Notes under the pieces: generated by a model
Seen by the model: the letters and a program-made list of their open reading frames with translations, nothing else
What the model was told of the DNA's origin: nothing
Databases searched by the model: none
In this document: one piece after another, positions 7,623 through 16,058 of the stretch
Numbering within the stretch: the first letter of the stretch is position 1
How the letters are laid out: every line of letters starts with the position of its first letter
Position numbers and translations under genes: made by a program
Virus record (IMG/VR): IMGVR_UViG_3300023202_000383
Location: 62,001 to 126,000 of that record
Source of the DNA: a virus
Direction: 5' to 3' (one strand)
Length of the DNA: 64,000 bases

Positions 7623-8182
7623 TCTTCTTGCGGAGCCTCTTCCTGTACTAAAATGGTGACTTGCGACTTTATGGCATCTACGATGTCGCCAATAAGCGTG
7701 CCTTCGTAAGTCTTGCCTGCCTCTATCTTTTTGAGTGTTCTATGATGAGATGTTATGATAGTGCTGTGGTTGGATCTGTTGAGAAGCTTAGTTAGCTCTG
7801 GATAACTGAATCTCAACAGATCCCTTGCGGCGCATATTATAATATCTCTTGTTGTAGTGACTGCTCTTACTCTAGACTTACTAAGAACCTTTCTTTTGTC
7901 AACATTCATTATCTCGCAACCGATTCTAAGCACATCGTCGAATGTTGGTGCACGCGATAGCGTACCGTGGGTTGGTTTACTTGGTCTGTCGGTTTTGATG
8001 ATTGGCTTGCCTTCGGCTTCTTCAGCTCTTTTCCTAGATATAAAATATTCTAGGTTAAATTCAGGTTTTTTCCTTTCCGGCGGCGGCGTTGGCCATCCGT
8101 TTTCAACATCTGATTCATATAGCATCTGCTCTAGCTCTTCTTCGGTATATAATTCTGTTCTGTCCATGTAAACGTTGTTCAT
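7619..8182 (-). CDS. DnaA domain IV-containing DNA-binding protein (no AAA+ domain)
   Basis: 187 residues. The C-terminal half (about 81-158) reads like DnaA domain IV: an upstream helix (FDDVLRIGCEIM), VRAVTTTRDIIICAARDLL, SYPELTKLL and the signature-like NRSNHSTIITSHHR. The first 75 residues are acidic and low complexity (YTEEELEQML, PTPPPERKKP) and contain no ATPase motifs, so this is not a full initiator. By family the domain binds 9-bp DnaA-box-like DNA. It could be a phage replication or regulatory protein, or could compete with host DnaA. Its 3' end lies in the 38-bp repeat (7620-7657), and its TAA uses bases of the endonuclease stop. Confidence 0.7.
   Translation of the reverse strand: MNNVYMDRTELYTEEELEQMLYESDVENGWPTPPPERKKPEFNLEYFISRKRAEEAEGKPIIKTDRPSKPTHGTLSRAPTFDDVLRIGCEIMNVDKRKVLSKSRVRAVTTTRDIIICAARDLLRFSYPELTKLLNRSNHSTIITSHHRTLKKIEAGKTYEGTLIGDIVDAIKSQVTILVQEEAPQED
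7620..7657 (+). repeat. 38-bp direct repeat, copy 2 (3' end of DnaA-domain gene)
   Basis: Identical to 5863-5900. Here it encodes, on the minus strand, the C-terminus ILVQEEAPQED of the DnaA-domain protein, and its first bases also provide the stop of the plus-strand endonuclease. Confidence 0.9.
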
Positions 8183-8221
8183 GTTTTAGCGTCATATAAA
8201 AATTATCAAACATAAATTAGA

Positions 8222-8710
8222 ATGTCTTTTGAAACCATAAAAACCGAGCACCGGATCAACGTAATTAGCGGCAACAAGATACTTGTGCCTGGTTGTGAGC
8301 CGCAATCTACTATAAGCTCAACCACTCTTGCCAAAGAGCAGCAAGAAGATGGGATATGCAATGGGGCATTAGTTGATTTAGATGATGCATTAGATGCCAT
8401 ACCAGGATCTAGAGTCATCCTGGGTATGAATTGGGGGAACTTAGGGACACAGAAATTCTTTGTATTGCCGCCCGTTGATAATTCGTTATGTTGCAGGGGG
8501 TCGATAGCTTTGGAAGATTACTATGCTGTGCTTAGAGGATTGCCGTCTGCAGAGACAGAGCAAGATTTAGAGAATATAGTTGATAATTGCGATAGCTTTA
8601 ACAACTATCAGTGCGATGGATCTATTTTAGAAAGAACATTTGACGATCCAAGAGCATTAAATAGGACTGAATTGCCGCCCGCCAGCCAATCTCGTGGGAG
8701 GTGCATATGA
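8222..8710 (+). CDS. hypothetical virion-module protein
   Basis: 162 residues (MSFETIKTEHRINVISG...). It opens the neck/tail operon and overlaps the next gene (ATGA at 8707). It contains several cysteines (CEPQ, GICNGA, LCCRG, NCDSFNNYQC) but no clear metal motif. No family recognised; position suggests a neck or tail completion protein. Confidence 0.6.
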   Translation: MSFETIKTEHRINVISGNKILVPGCEPQSTISSTTLAKEQQEDGICNGALVDLDDALDAIPGSRVILGMNWGNLGTQKFFVLPPVDNSLCCRGSIALEDYYAVLRGLPSAETEQDLENIVDNCDSFNNYQCDGSILERTFDDPRALNRTELPPASQSRGRCI

Positions 8711-9279
8711 TACATAGATTTAGTCAAGTAAATGACAAAGCCAATGATGTTGCTGCTGGTCAAAAGCAGCCGTCATTTAGAAGTGATGTGTCTCAGGAAA
8801 ATCCTTTGATCCAGCTCCATGATCCTGATAGCCCCGATATGGCTTATGCTGCTAGGGTCGCCAAGGAAATAATCAGAATAAGTGGTGCGCATGTCATTGT
8901 TTATACAAGGACCCACAATAATGACGTTGATGACGTGTGGGAAGAGGACGCCAATCCAACATACAGAGCTGGTAAGCATTACAAAGCGTTCTTTGTGCCT
9001 GAGCCCATAAAAACAGAGCTTACTAGGTTTGGCAGCGATACTGAAAATAATGTCGAGATTGTGTTTGACAGGGAGCAGATATATCAAGACTTCGGTGACA
9101 GAATGCTGCATGCTGGGGATATTATTGAGGTCCCATACAATTCGGCATTTCACAGGCTGGGCAAGTTCAGGATACTAAATGCCAGGGATTCGGGTAATTT
9201 CAGATATAAGTTCCTTTACTTTACGTGCGAGTGCCAGAACATTACTGACGACATTACTATCAATATAGATCATCAATGA
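8707..9279 (+). CDS. putative neck/head-tail connector protein
   Basis: 190 residues. I chose ATG 8707, which has GGAGG five bases upstream and overlaps the previous stop (ATGA); a GTG at 8701 is the longer alternative. The middle is beta-rich (HVIVYTRT, VEIVFDREQIY, GDIIEVPYNSAFHRLGKFRI), consistent with a head-tail joining or neck protein lying before the gp15-like gene. The family is not firmly recognised. Confidence 0.55.
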   Translation: MIHRFSQVNDKANDVAAGQKQPSFRSDVSQENPLIQLHDPDSPDMAYAARVAKEIIRISGAHVIVYTRTHNNDVDDVWEEDANPTYRAGKHYKAFFVPEPIKTELTRFGSDTENNVEIVFDREQIYQDFGDRMLHAGDIIEVPYNSAFHRLGKFRILNARDSGNFRYKFLYFTCECQNITDDITINIDHQ

Positions 9280-9509
9280 TTAAAGGCGATGCTAATTTTG
9301 AATTTGATGCAGACAAGTTAACCGAAATGGTTAATGGTATTGTTGATGAATATGTCGATAAATTAAACGAGGAAATACAGATCAAGAACCCTGGATCAGC
9401 TGAAACGGAAGTAAATAGAGAGAAAAGAATTATAAAAATTTATGATGATACTCCTGAAGGATCGGGAGACAAAATCATACAATCAACTAAAGATATTTTG
9501 GGCTTATAA
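9276..9509 (+). CDS. small acidic hypothetical protein
   Basis: 77 residues, ATGA overlap with the upstream gene and TAATG overlap with the downstream gene, so firmly inside the tail operon. Helical N-terminus (FDADKLTEMVNGIVDEYVDKLNE), lysine-rich middle. No motif recognised. Confidence 0.6.
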   Translation: MIKGDANFEFDADKLTEMVNGIVDEYVDKLNEEIQIKNPGSAETEVNREKRIIKIYDDTPEGSGDKIIQSTKDILGL

Positions 9510-10363
9510 TGGCAATATATGATTTTAAAAACACCTATACGATAACTGGAGTCCCAGTTGCCGGGTCTACTCCGCTACATGGTGTGGTAGAGCAGAATCC
9601 TATAATTGACACGCACCCTCCAGGGATGTCTCAGGAATCAGACATACAGGGTGTCACTCCTGTAGGCTGGGAAGAAGGTAGAGTTGATGTTCAAGACGTT
9701 ATATATTCTTTGCAGCCTGGGTTTAGATATCTAGACCAAGCCATGAAAGCTTACTTTTCTGATATAAGAGTTCCAACTAAGGACTCTTATCGATTTGTCA
9801 GAACTATTGTGGCTGGAGCAGACAAATCTGTTCAGATATGGAAAGATGAACTTGCACATGGTAGAGTTGAGCTGCCAGTAATGTCGATCAATAGAGGCAA
9901 TCATTCGTTTAACTCGGCTAAGTTTAGTCCTCCGTATTTATCAGAAAATTTGATATTCTCAAATAGGCAGAAAACGAGGGTTAGGGAACAGTTTAGGCCC
10001 GTACCATTTATTGTAGACTACACATTGCATCTGTGGGCAGAGCACAAGAGAGACATCGAAAACATTGCGTATCAAATATTAATAAGATTTAACACACTAG
10101 CTGAATTCACAGCTTGCGACAATAAAGTTATGGGCAATGTGCAGATGAAATTGGGTGGAATGAGCGATGCGAGTGATAAAGATGCTGGTGCCGATCAGCT
10201 TGCCAAAACTAGGTATGATATATCAGTGTCTGCTGAGGCATGGTTGTCGTTGCCAGAAAGAATCTCGCCAACGGTTATAGGAAAAATTGGTGTTCTTAGG
10301 GAAGATCTTAGAATCTTCGAACCAGATGTATTCACGGAAAGATTTGGACAATTGAATTGTTAA
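9509..10363 (+). CDS. gp15-like tail sheath stabiliser / tail completion protein
   Basis: 284 residues. The segment VPFIVDYTLHLWAEHKRDIENIAYQILIRF resembles the T4 gp15 core, where a beta strand ending in YELSIFTR is followed by a helix leading to the ILP-F motif; VMSINRGNHSFNSAKFSPPY also fits. In T4 gp15 caps the tail tube and sheath and joins the tail to the head. The position two genes before the sheath supports this. The similarity is partial. Confidence 0.6.
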   Translation: MAIYDFKNTYTITGVPVAGSTPLHGVVEQNPIIDTHPPGMSQESDIQGVTPVGWEEGRVDVQDVIYSLQPGFRYLDQAMKAYFSDIRVPTKDSYRFVRTIVAGADKSVQIWKDELAHGRVELPVMSINRGNHSFNSAKFSPPYLSENLIFSNRQKTRVREQFRPVPFIVDYTLHLWAEHKRDIENIAYQILIRFNTLAEFTACDNKVMGNVQMKLGGMSDASDKDAGADQLAKTRYDISVSAEAWLSLPERISPTVIGKIGVLREDLRIFEPDVFTERFGQLNC

Positions 10364-10372
10364 GGAGAACAA

Positions 10373-10591
10373 ATGGCTAAGCACGAAAAAGTACGGTTGA
10401 CGAATATCTCTAGGCAGGCGATCAGTGTTCAAGTCAAGCCTCCTGGAGGTGACTTTTTCAGAGACGAACGGCAGGTAAGGATGGGCGCTGGTAAAAGTGT
10501 CGTTCTGCCGAAGGATTATCTATTGTGGCATCAGATTACTAATTTGAAAGGCAGTAGAAAACTACGAGTGGTAGATGTGACTAAGAAATAG
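10373..10591 (+). CDS. small basic hypothetical protein
   Basis: 72 residues with a good ribosome site (aggagaac before ATG 10373). Predicted beta-rich and basic (RQAISVQVKPPGG, RDERQVRMGAGKSVVL). It lies between the gp15-like gene and the sheath; such small tail-operon proteins are common in large phages. Function unknown. Confidence 0.6.
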   Translation: MAKHEKVRLTNISRQAISVQVKPPGGDFFRDERQVRMGAGKSVVLPKDYLLWHQITNLKGSRKLRVVDVTKK

Positions 10592-10600
10592 AAATTATCA

Positions 10601-10613
10601 CTCAAAAATATTA
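10601..10613 (+). promoter_or_regulatory. candidate late promoter motif (ctcaaaaatatta)
   Basis: Lies 28 bp before the sheath start and is preceded by gaaattatca. The scaffold upstream region has the same pair, gaaattat then ctcaaaaata, at 52836-52860. Inferred late promoter. Confidence 0.35.
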
Positions 10614-10641
10614 GGAAGAATTGCATTAGGAGATTTATGAT

Positions 10642-13455
10642 ATGGCTTTATTTCTAAGTCCAGGCGTATTTCCAAGAGAAATCGATCTGAGCACGCTGCC
10701 TACAGCTGACGGCGCGCTGCGTCCGGCTTTCATAGGAACAGCCCAAAAAGGCCCTGTTAATGAGCCGACGCTAGTCACCAACGGCCAGCAGTTTATAGAT
10801 ACTTTTGGTGAACCATTTCCGGACAGTGCTCTAGGATATGCGGTTTTGGCATATCTTACCGAGGGTAGATCTGCGTGGGTCCTGAGAGTTGGCGTAGAAT
10901 TCAAAGAGGGCATGGATGAAGATCTGGTGCCTGACTCGATCGATACGGCTGGAAGCAGGGAAGAGGGTTGGGGTAGAGTATCTCTGTTTAGAGGGATAGA
11001 CTTTGGTAGGATACTCTTCAGGGAAGTTACGAGCAGCAGACCAGTTGGTATCCATGGCGCGTCTGTTGACAGTATCGAATTCAATGACATAGATTCTGGT
11101 GGCGACGACGCCACTCTCGTGTTCTCTTCTACTGCGTATACTGGTACCGTAGACACTACATATACTCTCACTATAACTAGTGATCCAGTCAGTGGCGAAG
11201 TTCTAGATGGTGCGAGCTACGTAATAACGGATGACGATGACAACGAGATAGACTCTGGTACTCTTTCGGCGTTGACGGATCCGACGTTAAGTGATACTAT
11301 AGACTTGACGACTGAGCTCGGTTTAGCGTTCGCAGTAGACGTGACGGCTGGCGATCTTGGGGAAGGCGATGTCTTCACATTTAGAGCGACCCCGGATACA
11401 ACTTCGTTCTCGGTAACAGTTGAAGGTGTAACTAGGACTTACACTATAGCCGATGGTGATTATGAAAGTGCCGAAGAAGTAGTAATGGCTCTTGAAACAG
11501 CTATCGCCAGTACCGATGACGACATTACTCCGGTTGTTGCTTTGAACAGCTCTGGTGTAGAAGTCCCAGCTATAAGAACGGATGTTGCTGGTGAATGGAT
11601 CCAATTTGCTGGGTCGGAAGCATTGGCTGCAGAATTGGGAATAGCCAATTGGACTCTGGACGTTCCAAGAAGCTTCTTGCTCGCATCTGAAGCAGAGCGA
11701 TACAACATCGGCAGTGATAGCAATAGGGTCGTTCTTGATGTCATCGGGTCTGAAGATACAACGAGATTTGATTTCTCGATTGCTGTAAATGCCAATTACA
11801 CGGCGTCTGCTCTTGCATCGATTCTTGACGCAAACAGCACCGAGGGGCCAACCAAGTTCTTCGATGCGTTCGAAGTCACTTTGCCTGGTGGTACCAAGCA
11901 CTTTATGCTCACAACCACTACTGGCAACAAATTCGATCAGCTCAAGATGCAGGCGACATTCACATTCCAGAGAACTTTGGAATTTGCTGATGAAGTGGGG
12001 ATCGAGTTCCCATATACTAGGGCATTTAGGGCATTTAGTGACCTTCTTGGCAGGAATGTGCTGCCGGAATCGGGCTCCATTACGCAAGAGACCCCTGAAT
12101 CTTGCGAAGACGATCCATTGAGCTCTGAGTGTGCAGTTGATGCTGCATATTTCTCGAACATCGTTGGTTGGTTCATCGCCAAATCTCCTGGTACGTGGAC
12201 GGGCGATTTGAGCTTGTCTGTTGAGGTCTTTGATGAAGGTCTTGGCGATACAGCCGGTAGATTCAAAGTGACTGTGTTTGACGAAAACGGTATCGCTTTG
12301 GACGTTGTCGATGACGTCACATTTAATCCATCGGACACTAGATATATCGGCAATGTTGTCAATGAGGGCAGTCCAATTGGCGGGGTGAATGGTAATAGCT
12401 TCTATCAGTGGGAGCTTAGGCCAGATTTTCTTGTTGACGATTCTGATTCGAGGGTTCCTAGCCCGATATTCAGGGAATCATTCGAAGGCGGAGCAAATGG
12501 TATTCCATCAGATCCGTTGTTCTCGACCGAGCTTGACAATGCCGTAATCGGCAATCCGGCCAAGCCGAGCGGGTTGTTCTCACTAGACAATGCCGAGACT
12601 TTCGACTTCAATCTGCTTATGATCCCTGGGTTCAGCAGCGGGCCTGTTGTTTCTCAAGGTTTGCAATTCGCTGAAAACAGAGGGGACGTACTTTACATAG
12701 TCGACCCTCCGTTCGGCCTGAAGCCCCAGCAGGTTGTTGATTGGCATAATGGTCTGTTGTTTAGTGATCTCACGACTTCTCTAAACACCAGTTACGGAAC
12801 CCTATATCACAGCTGGCTGAAGATCAACGATCAATTCAACGGTGGTTCGATCTTTGTACCGCCGTCTGGTCATGTTGGTGCAGTCTTTGCCAGGACCGAA
12901 AGAGACACTGAGCAGTGGTTCGCGCCTGCGGGTCTCAATCGGGGCAGAATTCTTGATGCTCTTGATGTCGAGGTAAACCCGACCGAGGGCGAAAGAGATT
13001 TGATGTATGGCAACAACAATGCGGTCAATCCGATTGTTAATTTCATTCAAGATGGAATAACGGTCTTTGGGCAAAGAACCCTACAGCGTAGGGACAGTGC
13101 TCTCGACAGAAACAATGTCAGGATGCTTCTGATCTTCTTGAAGAAGAATTTGACCAGGCTGTTGAGAAACTTCCTGTTCGAGCCAAACGATCCTGTTCTG
13201 AGATCTCAGGTTGTAAGTGCAATCGAGCCCTTCTTGGCGGATATCGCTTCGAGACGCGGTTTGACAGCGTTTAATGTTATTTGTGATGAGACTAATAACA
13301 CGCCAGAGAGAATTGACAGGAATGAGCTTTGGGTAAGCGTGTTTATCCAGCCTACCAGAGCGGCTGAATTTATTGTATTGAATTTGGTAATTCTAAGAAC
13401 TGGTGCATCTTTCGGTGCCCAGGAAGTTCTTGCCGCTGGCGGCGTAGTAAACTAA
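10642..13455 (+). CDS. gp18: contractile tail sheath protein
   Basis: 937 residues, ribosome site aggag at about 10628. The N-terminus MALFLSPGVFPREIDLS is the standard sheath start, followed by AFIGTAQKGPVNEP. The C-terminal domain (about 690-937) has FAENRGDVLYIVDPPF, GLNRGRILDALDVE, VNPIVNFIQDGITVFGQRTLQ, VRMLLIFLKKNLTRLLRNFLFEPND (in two pieces) and a final AAEFIVLNLVI strand, all typical of phage sheaths. The size exceeds T4 gp18 (659) because of Thr/Asp-rich beta inserts in the middle (about 150-500), which should decorate the outside of the sheath. A strong terminator follows at 13471. Confidence 0.92.
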   Translation: MALFLSPGVFPREIDLSTLPTADGALRPAFIGTAQKGPVNEPTLVTNGQQFIDTFGEPFPDSALGYAVLAYLTEGRSAWVLRVGVEFKEGMDEDLVPDSIDTAGSREEGWGRVSLFRGIDFGRILFREVTSSRPVGIHGASVDSIEFNDIDSGGDDATLVFSSTAYTGTVDTTYTLTITSDPVSGEVLDGASYVITDDDDNEIDSGTLSALTDPTLSDTIDLTTELGLAFAVDVTAGDLGEGDVFTFRATPDTTSFSVTVEGVTRTYTIADGDYESAEEVVMALETAIASTDDDITPVVALNSSGVEVPAIRTDVAGEWIQFAGSEALAAELGIANWTLDVPRSFLLASEAERYNIGSDSNRVVLDVIGSEDTTRFDFSIAVNANYTASALASILDANSTEGPTKFFDAFEVTLPGGTKHFMLTTTTGNKFDQLKMQATFTFQRTLEFADEVGIEFPYTRAFRAFSDLLGRNVLPESGSITQETPESCEDDPLSSECAVDAAYFSNIVGWFIAKSPGTWTGDLSLSVEVFDEGLGDTAGRFKVTVFDENGIALDVVDDVTFNPSDTRYIGNVVNEGSPIGGVNGNSFYQWELRPDFLVDDSDSRVPSPIFRESFEGGANGIPSDPLFSTELDNAVIGNPAKPSGLFSLDNAETFDFNLLMIPGFSSGPVVSQGLQFAENRGDVLYIVDPPFGLKPQQVVDWHNGLLFSDLTTSLNTSYGTLYHSWLKINDQFNGGSIFVPPSGHVGAVFARTERDTEQWFAPAGLNRGRILDALDVEVNPTEGERDLMYGNNNAVNPIVNFIQDGITVFGQRTLQRRDSALDRNNVRMLLIFLKKNLTRLLRNFLFEPNDPVLRSQVVSAIEPFLADIASRRGLTAFNVICDETNNTPERIDRNELWVSVFIQPTRAAEFIVLNLVILRTGASFGAQEVLAAGGVVN

Positions 13456-13470
13456 AAATAAGTTTACAGA

Positions 13471-13500
13471 GAAAAAGGGCTCTTAATGGAGCCCTTTTTC
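13471..13500 (+). terminator. intrinsic terminator after the sheath gene
   Basis: Perfect 12-bp stem (gaaaaagggctc / gagccctttttc) with a 6-base loop, the 3' arm ending in a T run. It lies 15 bp past the sheath stop. The A-run on the other arm would make it work in both directions. Confidence 0.85.
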
Positions 13501-13535
13501 TATGTATATAAATGAAATAAGATGTAGGTGTCACT

Positions 13536-15374
13536 ATGATATTATGGGATAAAACTGAAATTAAATTTGGTACCAATAAAGATACTACCCGTAAACAGGA
13601 TAGTGTAATCGTAAAATGTGAAGCTTGTGATAGTGAGCTTATTAGGTCATATGTATCTGTTAAGAATACCATAAAACGTTCTGGTAAATATAACTGCCAT
13701 AGTTGTGCTACTAAGAACAATAAATTTATAGATGGATGCTCCAAGAGAGCATCTTCTAAATGGCAGGACCCAGAATACAGAAATAATAATTTAGCTGCAG
13801 TCAGGTCTGATGAGTACAGAGAAAAAAAGAGGAAAAGTTCCATTGAGAAATGGCAGGACCCAGAATATAGGAAGAAGCACTTATCTGAAGAAGCAATCAA
13901 GAAACGGTCAGTAAATTCAAGCAATGCAGCAAAAAAGAAATGGCAGGACCCAGAATATAGGAAGAAATTAAAAACTGTGTTGTCAGACAGAGCAAAAAGT
14001 CAGTGGGCTGATGATTCGTACAGAAGCAACATGTCAGCAATTCAATCTACTAATGCAAAGAAAGCATGGGCCAAAAAACGTGATAAATTCTTAGAAACAT
14101 TCAGATCAAATCGTTTTAGAGAATTAATGCGATCTATATCTTCAAGTCAATCAGACGCCACTAAGAAGCGCATAAGTCTAGCATCAAAAGAGTTATGGGA
14201 TAATGAATTATATAAGAACAGAATGATAAAAGTTCTATTCTCTCCAGAGATAAAACAAAAACGTGCAAAGGCAATAAAATTAAAAAAAGAAAGCGAAGAA
14301 TACAAGCATAAACTGGAGAAACGTAGATTATCAGCAGAACGCAATTTTAAAATTGCGGCATCGGAATTGAATCCAGAATATGATTACTCTTCCGTAGATT
14401 ATACAAATAGTAAAGATAAAGTTGAAATTATCTGTAATCTCCATGGGTCGTTTTGGCAAACCCCCAACAACCATACTTCTAAATTAAATAGGTGCCCAGC
14501 TTGTGCAAGTAATCAATCTAGATTACATCTTAATATAGAAAATTATATAAATTCAATCGGATATAAGACCATAACCAATGACAGGAGAGTTATCAAACCG
14601 TATGAATTAGATATAATGATATCTGATGCTGCTATTGGTATAGAAGTTGATGGGCTGTATTGGCATTCATATAATAAAATAGAAACTTCTGAGGAGAGAA
14701 AAAGACATAGCAATAAGGTTGATATGGCATCAGCAGCAGGAATTAGGTTGATTTGTATACGAGAGGACGAATGGAATAATAAATGTGATATTGTAAAATC
14801 TAGACTGCGTAATATATTGGGGTTGTCTAATAGAATTTATGCTAGAAAATGCAAAATAGTAGAAGTTGATAATAGTGCATACAAACAATTTGTTGAATCA
14901 ACACATTTGCAAGGATATAGAAGTGCATCCAGAATTTATGGTCTTGAATATGATAATGAATTAGTTAGTGTGATGTCATTCAATCCATATCGACCATCAA
15001 AGGCCGATAACCATTGGGAAATCATGAGGTTTTCAACGGCTTTAGATACAGTTGTGATTGGGGGTGCATCTAGATTATTTACAAAATTTATTAAGGACGT
15101 AGATCCAAAATATGTTCTATCATATGCTGATAGGCGATATGCTACTGGCAATGTATATTTTAAAATAGGTTTGGATTTTTCTGGGATAACGAGACCAAAT
15201 TATGTCTATGTGAAGAATGGTATGACATATTCAAGACAGAACTTCCAAAAACATAAGCTTCCAGACAAGTTAAACAATTATGATCCACGACTGACCGAAG
15301 CCGAAAATATGTTTAATAATGGATATCGTAGACTATGGGATGCTGGCAACTTTAAATTCATTTACAGGCGTTAA
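13536..15374 (+). CDS. putative homing endonuclease: zinc ribbon, NUMOD-like repeats, Vsr/EDxHD-like nuclease, Mom/GNAT-like C-terminus
   Basis: 612 residues inserted between the sheath terminator and the tail tube genes. Residues 25-65 form a CxxC...CxxC ribbon (CEACDSE, CHSCATK). About 70-270 is a basic helical array with three WQDPEYR units spaced exactly 90 bp, a NUMOD-like DNA-binding pattern. One zinc-type module follows (SELNPEYDYSSVDY, IICNLHGSFWQTP, CPACAS), then the nuclease core (YELDIMISDAAIGIEVDGLYWHS, cut here as YELD and IEVDGLYWHS; IREDEW). The C-terminal domain has STHLQGYRSASRIYGL, HWEIMRFSTAL, VIGGASRLFTKF, LSYADRRYATGNVYF and GYRRLWDAGNFKF. Family assignment is firm; target unknown. 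Confidence 0.77.
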   Translation: MILWDKTEIKFGTNKDTTRKQDSVIVKCEACDSELIRSYVSVKNTIKRSGKYNCHSCATKNNKFIDGCSKRASSKWQDPEYRNNNLAAVRSDEYREKKRKSSIEKWQDPEYRKKHLSEEAIKKRSVNSSNAAKKKWQDPEYRKKLKTVLSDRAKSQWADDSYRSNMSAIQSTNAKKAWAKKRDKFLETFRSNRFRELMRSISSSQSDATKKRISLASKELWDNELYKNRMIKVLFSPEIKQKRAKAIKLKKESEEYKHKLEKRRLSAERNFKIAASELNPEYDYSSVDYTNSKDKVEIICNLHGSFWQTPNNHTSKLNRCPACASNQSRLHLNIENYINSIGYKTITNDRRVIKPYELDIMISDAAIGIEVDGLYWHSYNKIETSEERKRHSNKVDMASAAGIRLICIREDEWNNKCDIVKSRLRNILGLSNRIYARKCKIVEVDNSAYKQFVESTHLQGYRSASRIYGLEYDNELVSVMSFNPYRPSKADNHWEIMRFSTALDTVVIGGASRLFTKFIKDVDPKYVLSYADRRYATGNVYFKIGLDFSGITRPNYVYVKNGMTYSRQNFQKHKLPDKLNNYDPRLTEAENMFNNGYRRLWDAGNFKFIYRR

Positions 15375-15397
15375 TTGATTCATAGATTTCTTCTCTT

Positions 15398-15409
15398 GCA
15401 AAAATATTA
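15398..15409 (+). promoter_or_regulatory. candidate late promoter motif (gcaaaaatatta)
   Basis: It stands 26 bp before the first tail-tube start and right after the inserted endonuclease gene. Same core as at 3103 and 10601. Confidence 0.35.
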
Positions 15410-15435
15410 TAGGAAATTTTTTGTAGGAGACAAAA

Positions 15436-16053
15436 ATGCCTGGTTTTTCAATAAATAATGGGGCTACTGCTACTGGCGGTGGGCCATCTCATACAACCGA
15501 ACCTCGTAGGATGCATAGATGGGTTTGGGAGGTTATGGGACCTGAAGCTGGTTTCACTCCTATGGGTGACACTTGGGCTAGCCAGTCTAGGACTCTGAAG
15601 CTTCTTCTTAAGTCCTGTAGCAGGCCATCGTACTCGTTCGAAACTCCTGAAATGCACCATAATCAGGAAAAGGCTTACTTTGCTGGTAAGCATACTTGGG
15701 AGTCGATCAACCTGACATGGTATGATGCTGAGCAGCCAGTTGATGTTTCCAGAGCAATTTGGGAATGGAATCAGGGTGTTCTGAATATGGAGCAGCAAAC
15801 CGTTGCCCCACCTTCATTTTATAAGAGACAGTCGAAGCTAACTATGCGTAATGGTTTGGGTGCGGCTAATGAATCTTGGGATATCCTAGGATCATGGCCA
15901 TCCCAGAGCAACTGGCAGGCTCTTGATTACACAAACCATGAACTACAGGTAGTTGAGGTTCGTCTGCATTTTGATAGAGCAGTCAGGGATCAAAGTGTCA
16001 ACGTTCCTAACTTGACTCTTGCCAATCCAGGTGCCTCAGTAAACCTGGTATAA
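15436..16053 (+). CDS. gp19: tail tube protein (paralogue 1)
   Basis: 205 residues, strong ribosome site (gtaggagacaaaaATG). Tube-type pattern: MPGFSINNG, HRWVWEVMGP, CSRPSYSFETPEM, AGKHTWESINLTWYDAE, SWDILGSWPSQSNW and a last strand LQVVEVRLHFD. T4 gp19 and its relatives assemble as hexameric rings inside the sheath. First of three tandem paralogues; having its own promoter-like motif and best ribosome site, this is probably the main tube subunit. Confidence 0.82.
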   Translation: MPGFSINNGATATGGGPSHTTEPRRMHRWVWEVMGPEAGFTPMGDTWASQSRTLKLLLKSCSRPSYSFETPEMHHNQEKAYFAGKHTWESINLTWYDAEQPVDVSRAIWEWNQGVLNMEQQTVAPPSFYKRQSKLTMRNGLGAANESWDILGSWPSQSNWQALDYTNHELQVVEVRLHFDRAVRDQSVNVPNLTLANPGASVNLV

Positions 16054-16058
16054 ATTAG

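Larger units (their letters stand above)
5901..7657 (+). mobile_element. endonuclease insertion bounded by a 38-bp duplication
   Basis: The segment holds the 5937-7622 ORF and one copy of the 38-bp repeat. Removing it (joining 5900 to 7658) recreates a junction where the plus-strand gene ends tgg-tga and the minus-strand gene at 7619 ends in TAG. The two genes would then overlap tail to tail by about 40 bp, so an insertion that duplicated the overlap explains why both genes still have intact ends. Confidence 0.7.

Noticed and set aside
11323-12087. 254-residue minus-strand ORF inside the sheath gene
   Set aside because: Fully antisense to the sheath, Cys/Ser/Arg-rich shadow composition, no start signals.
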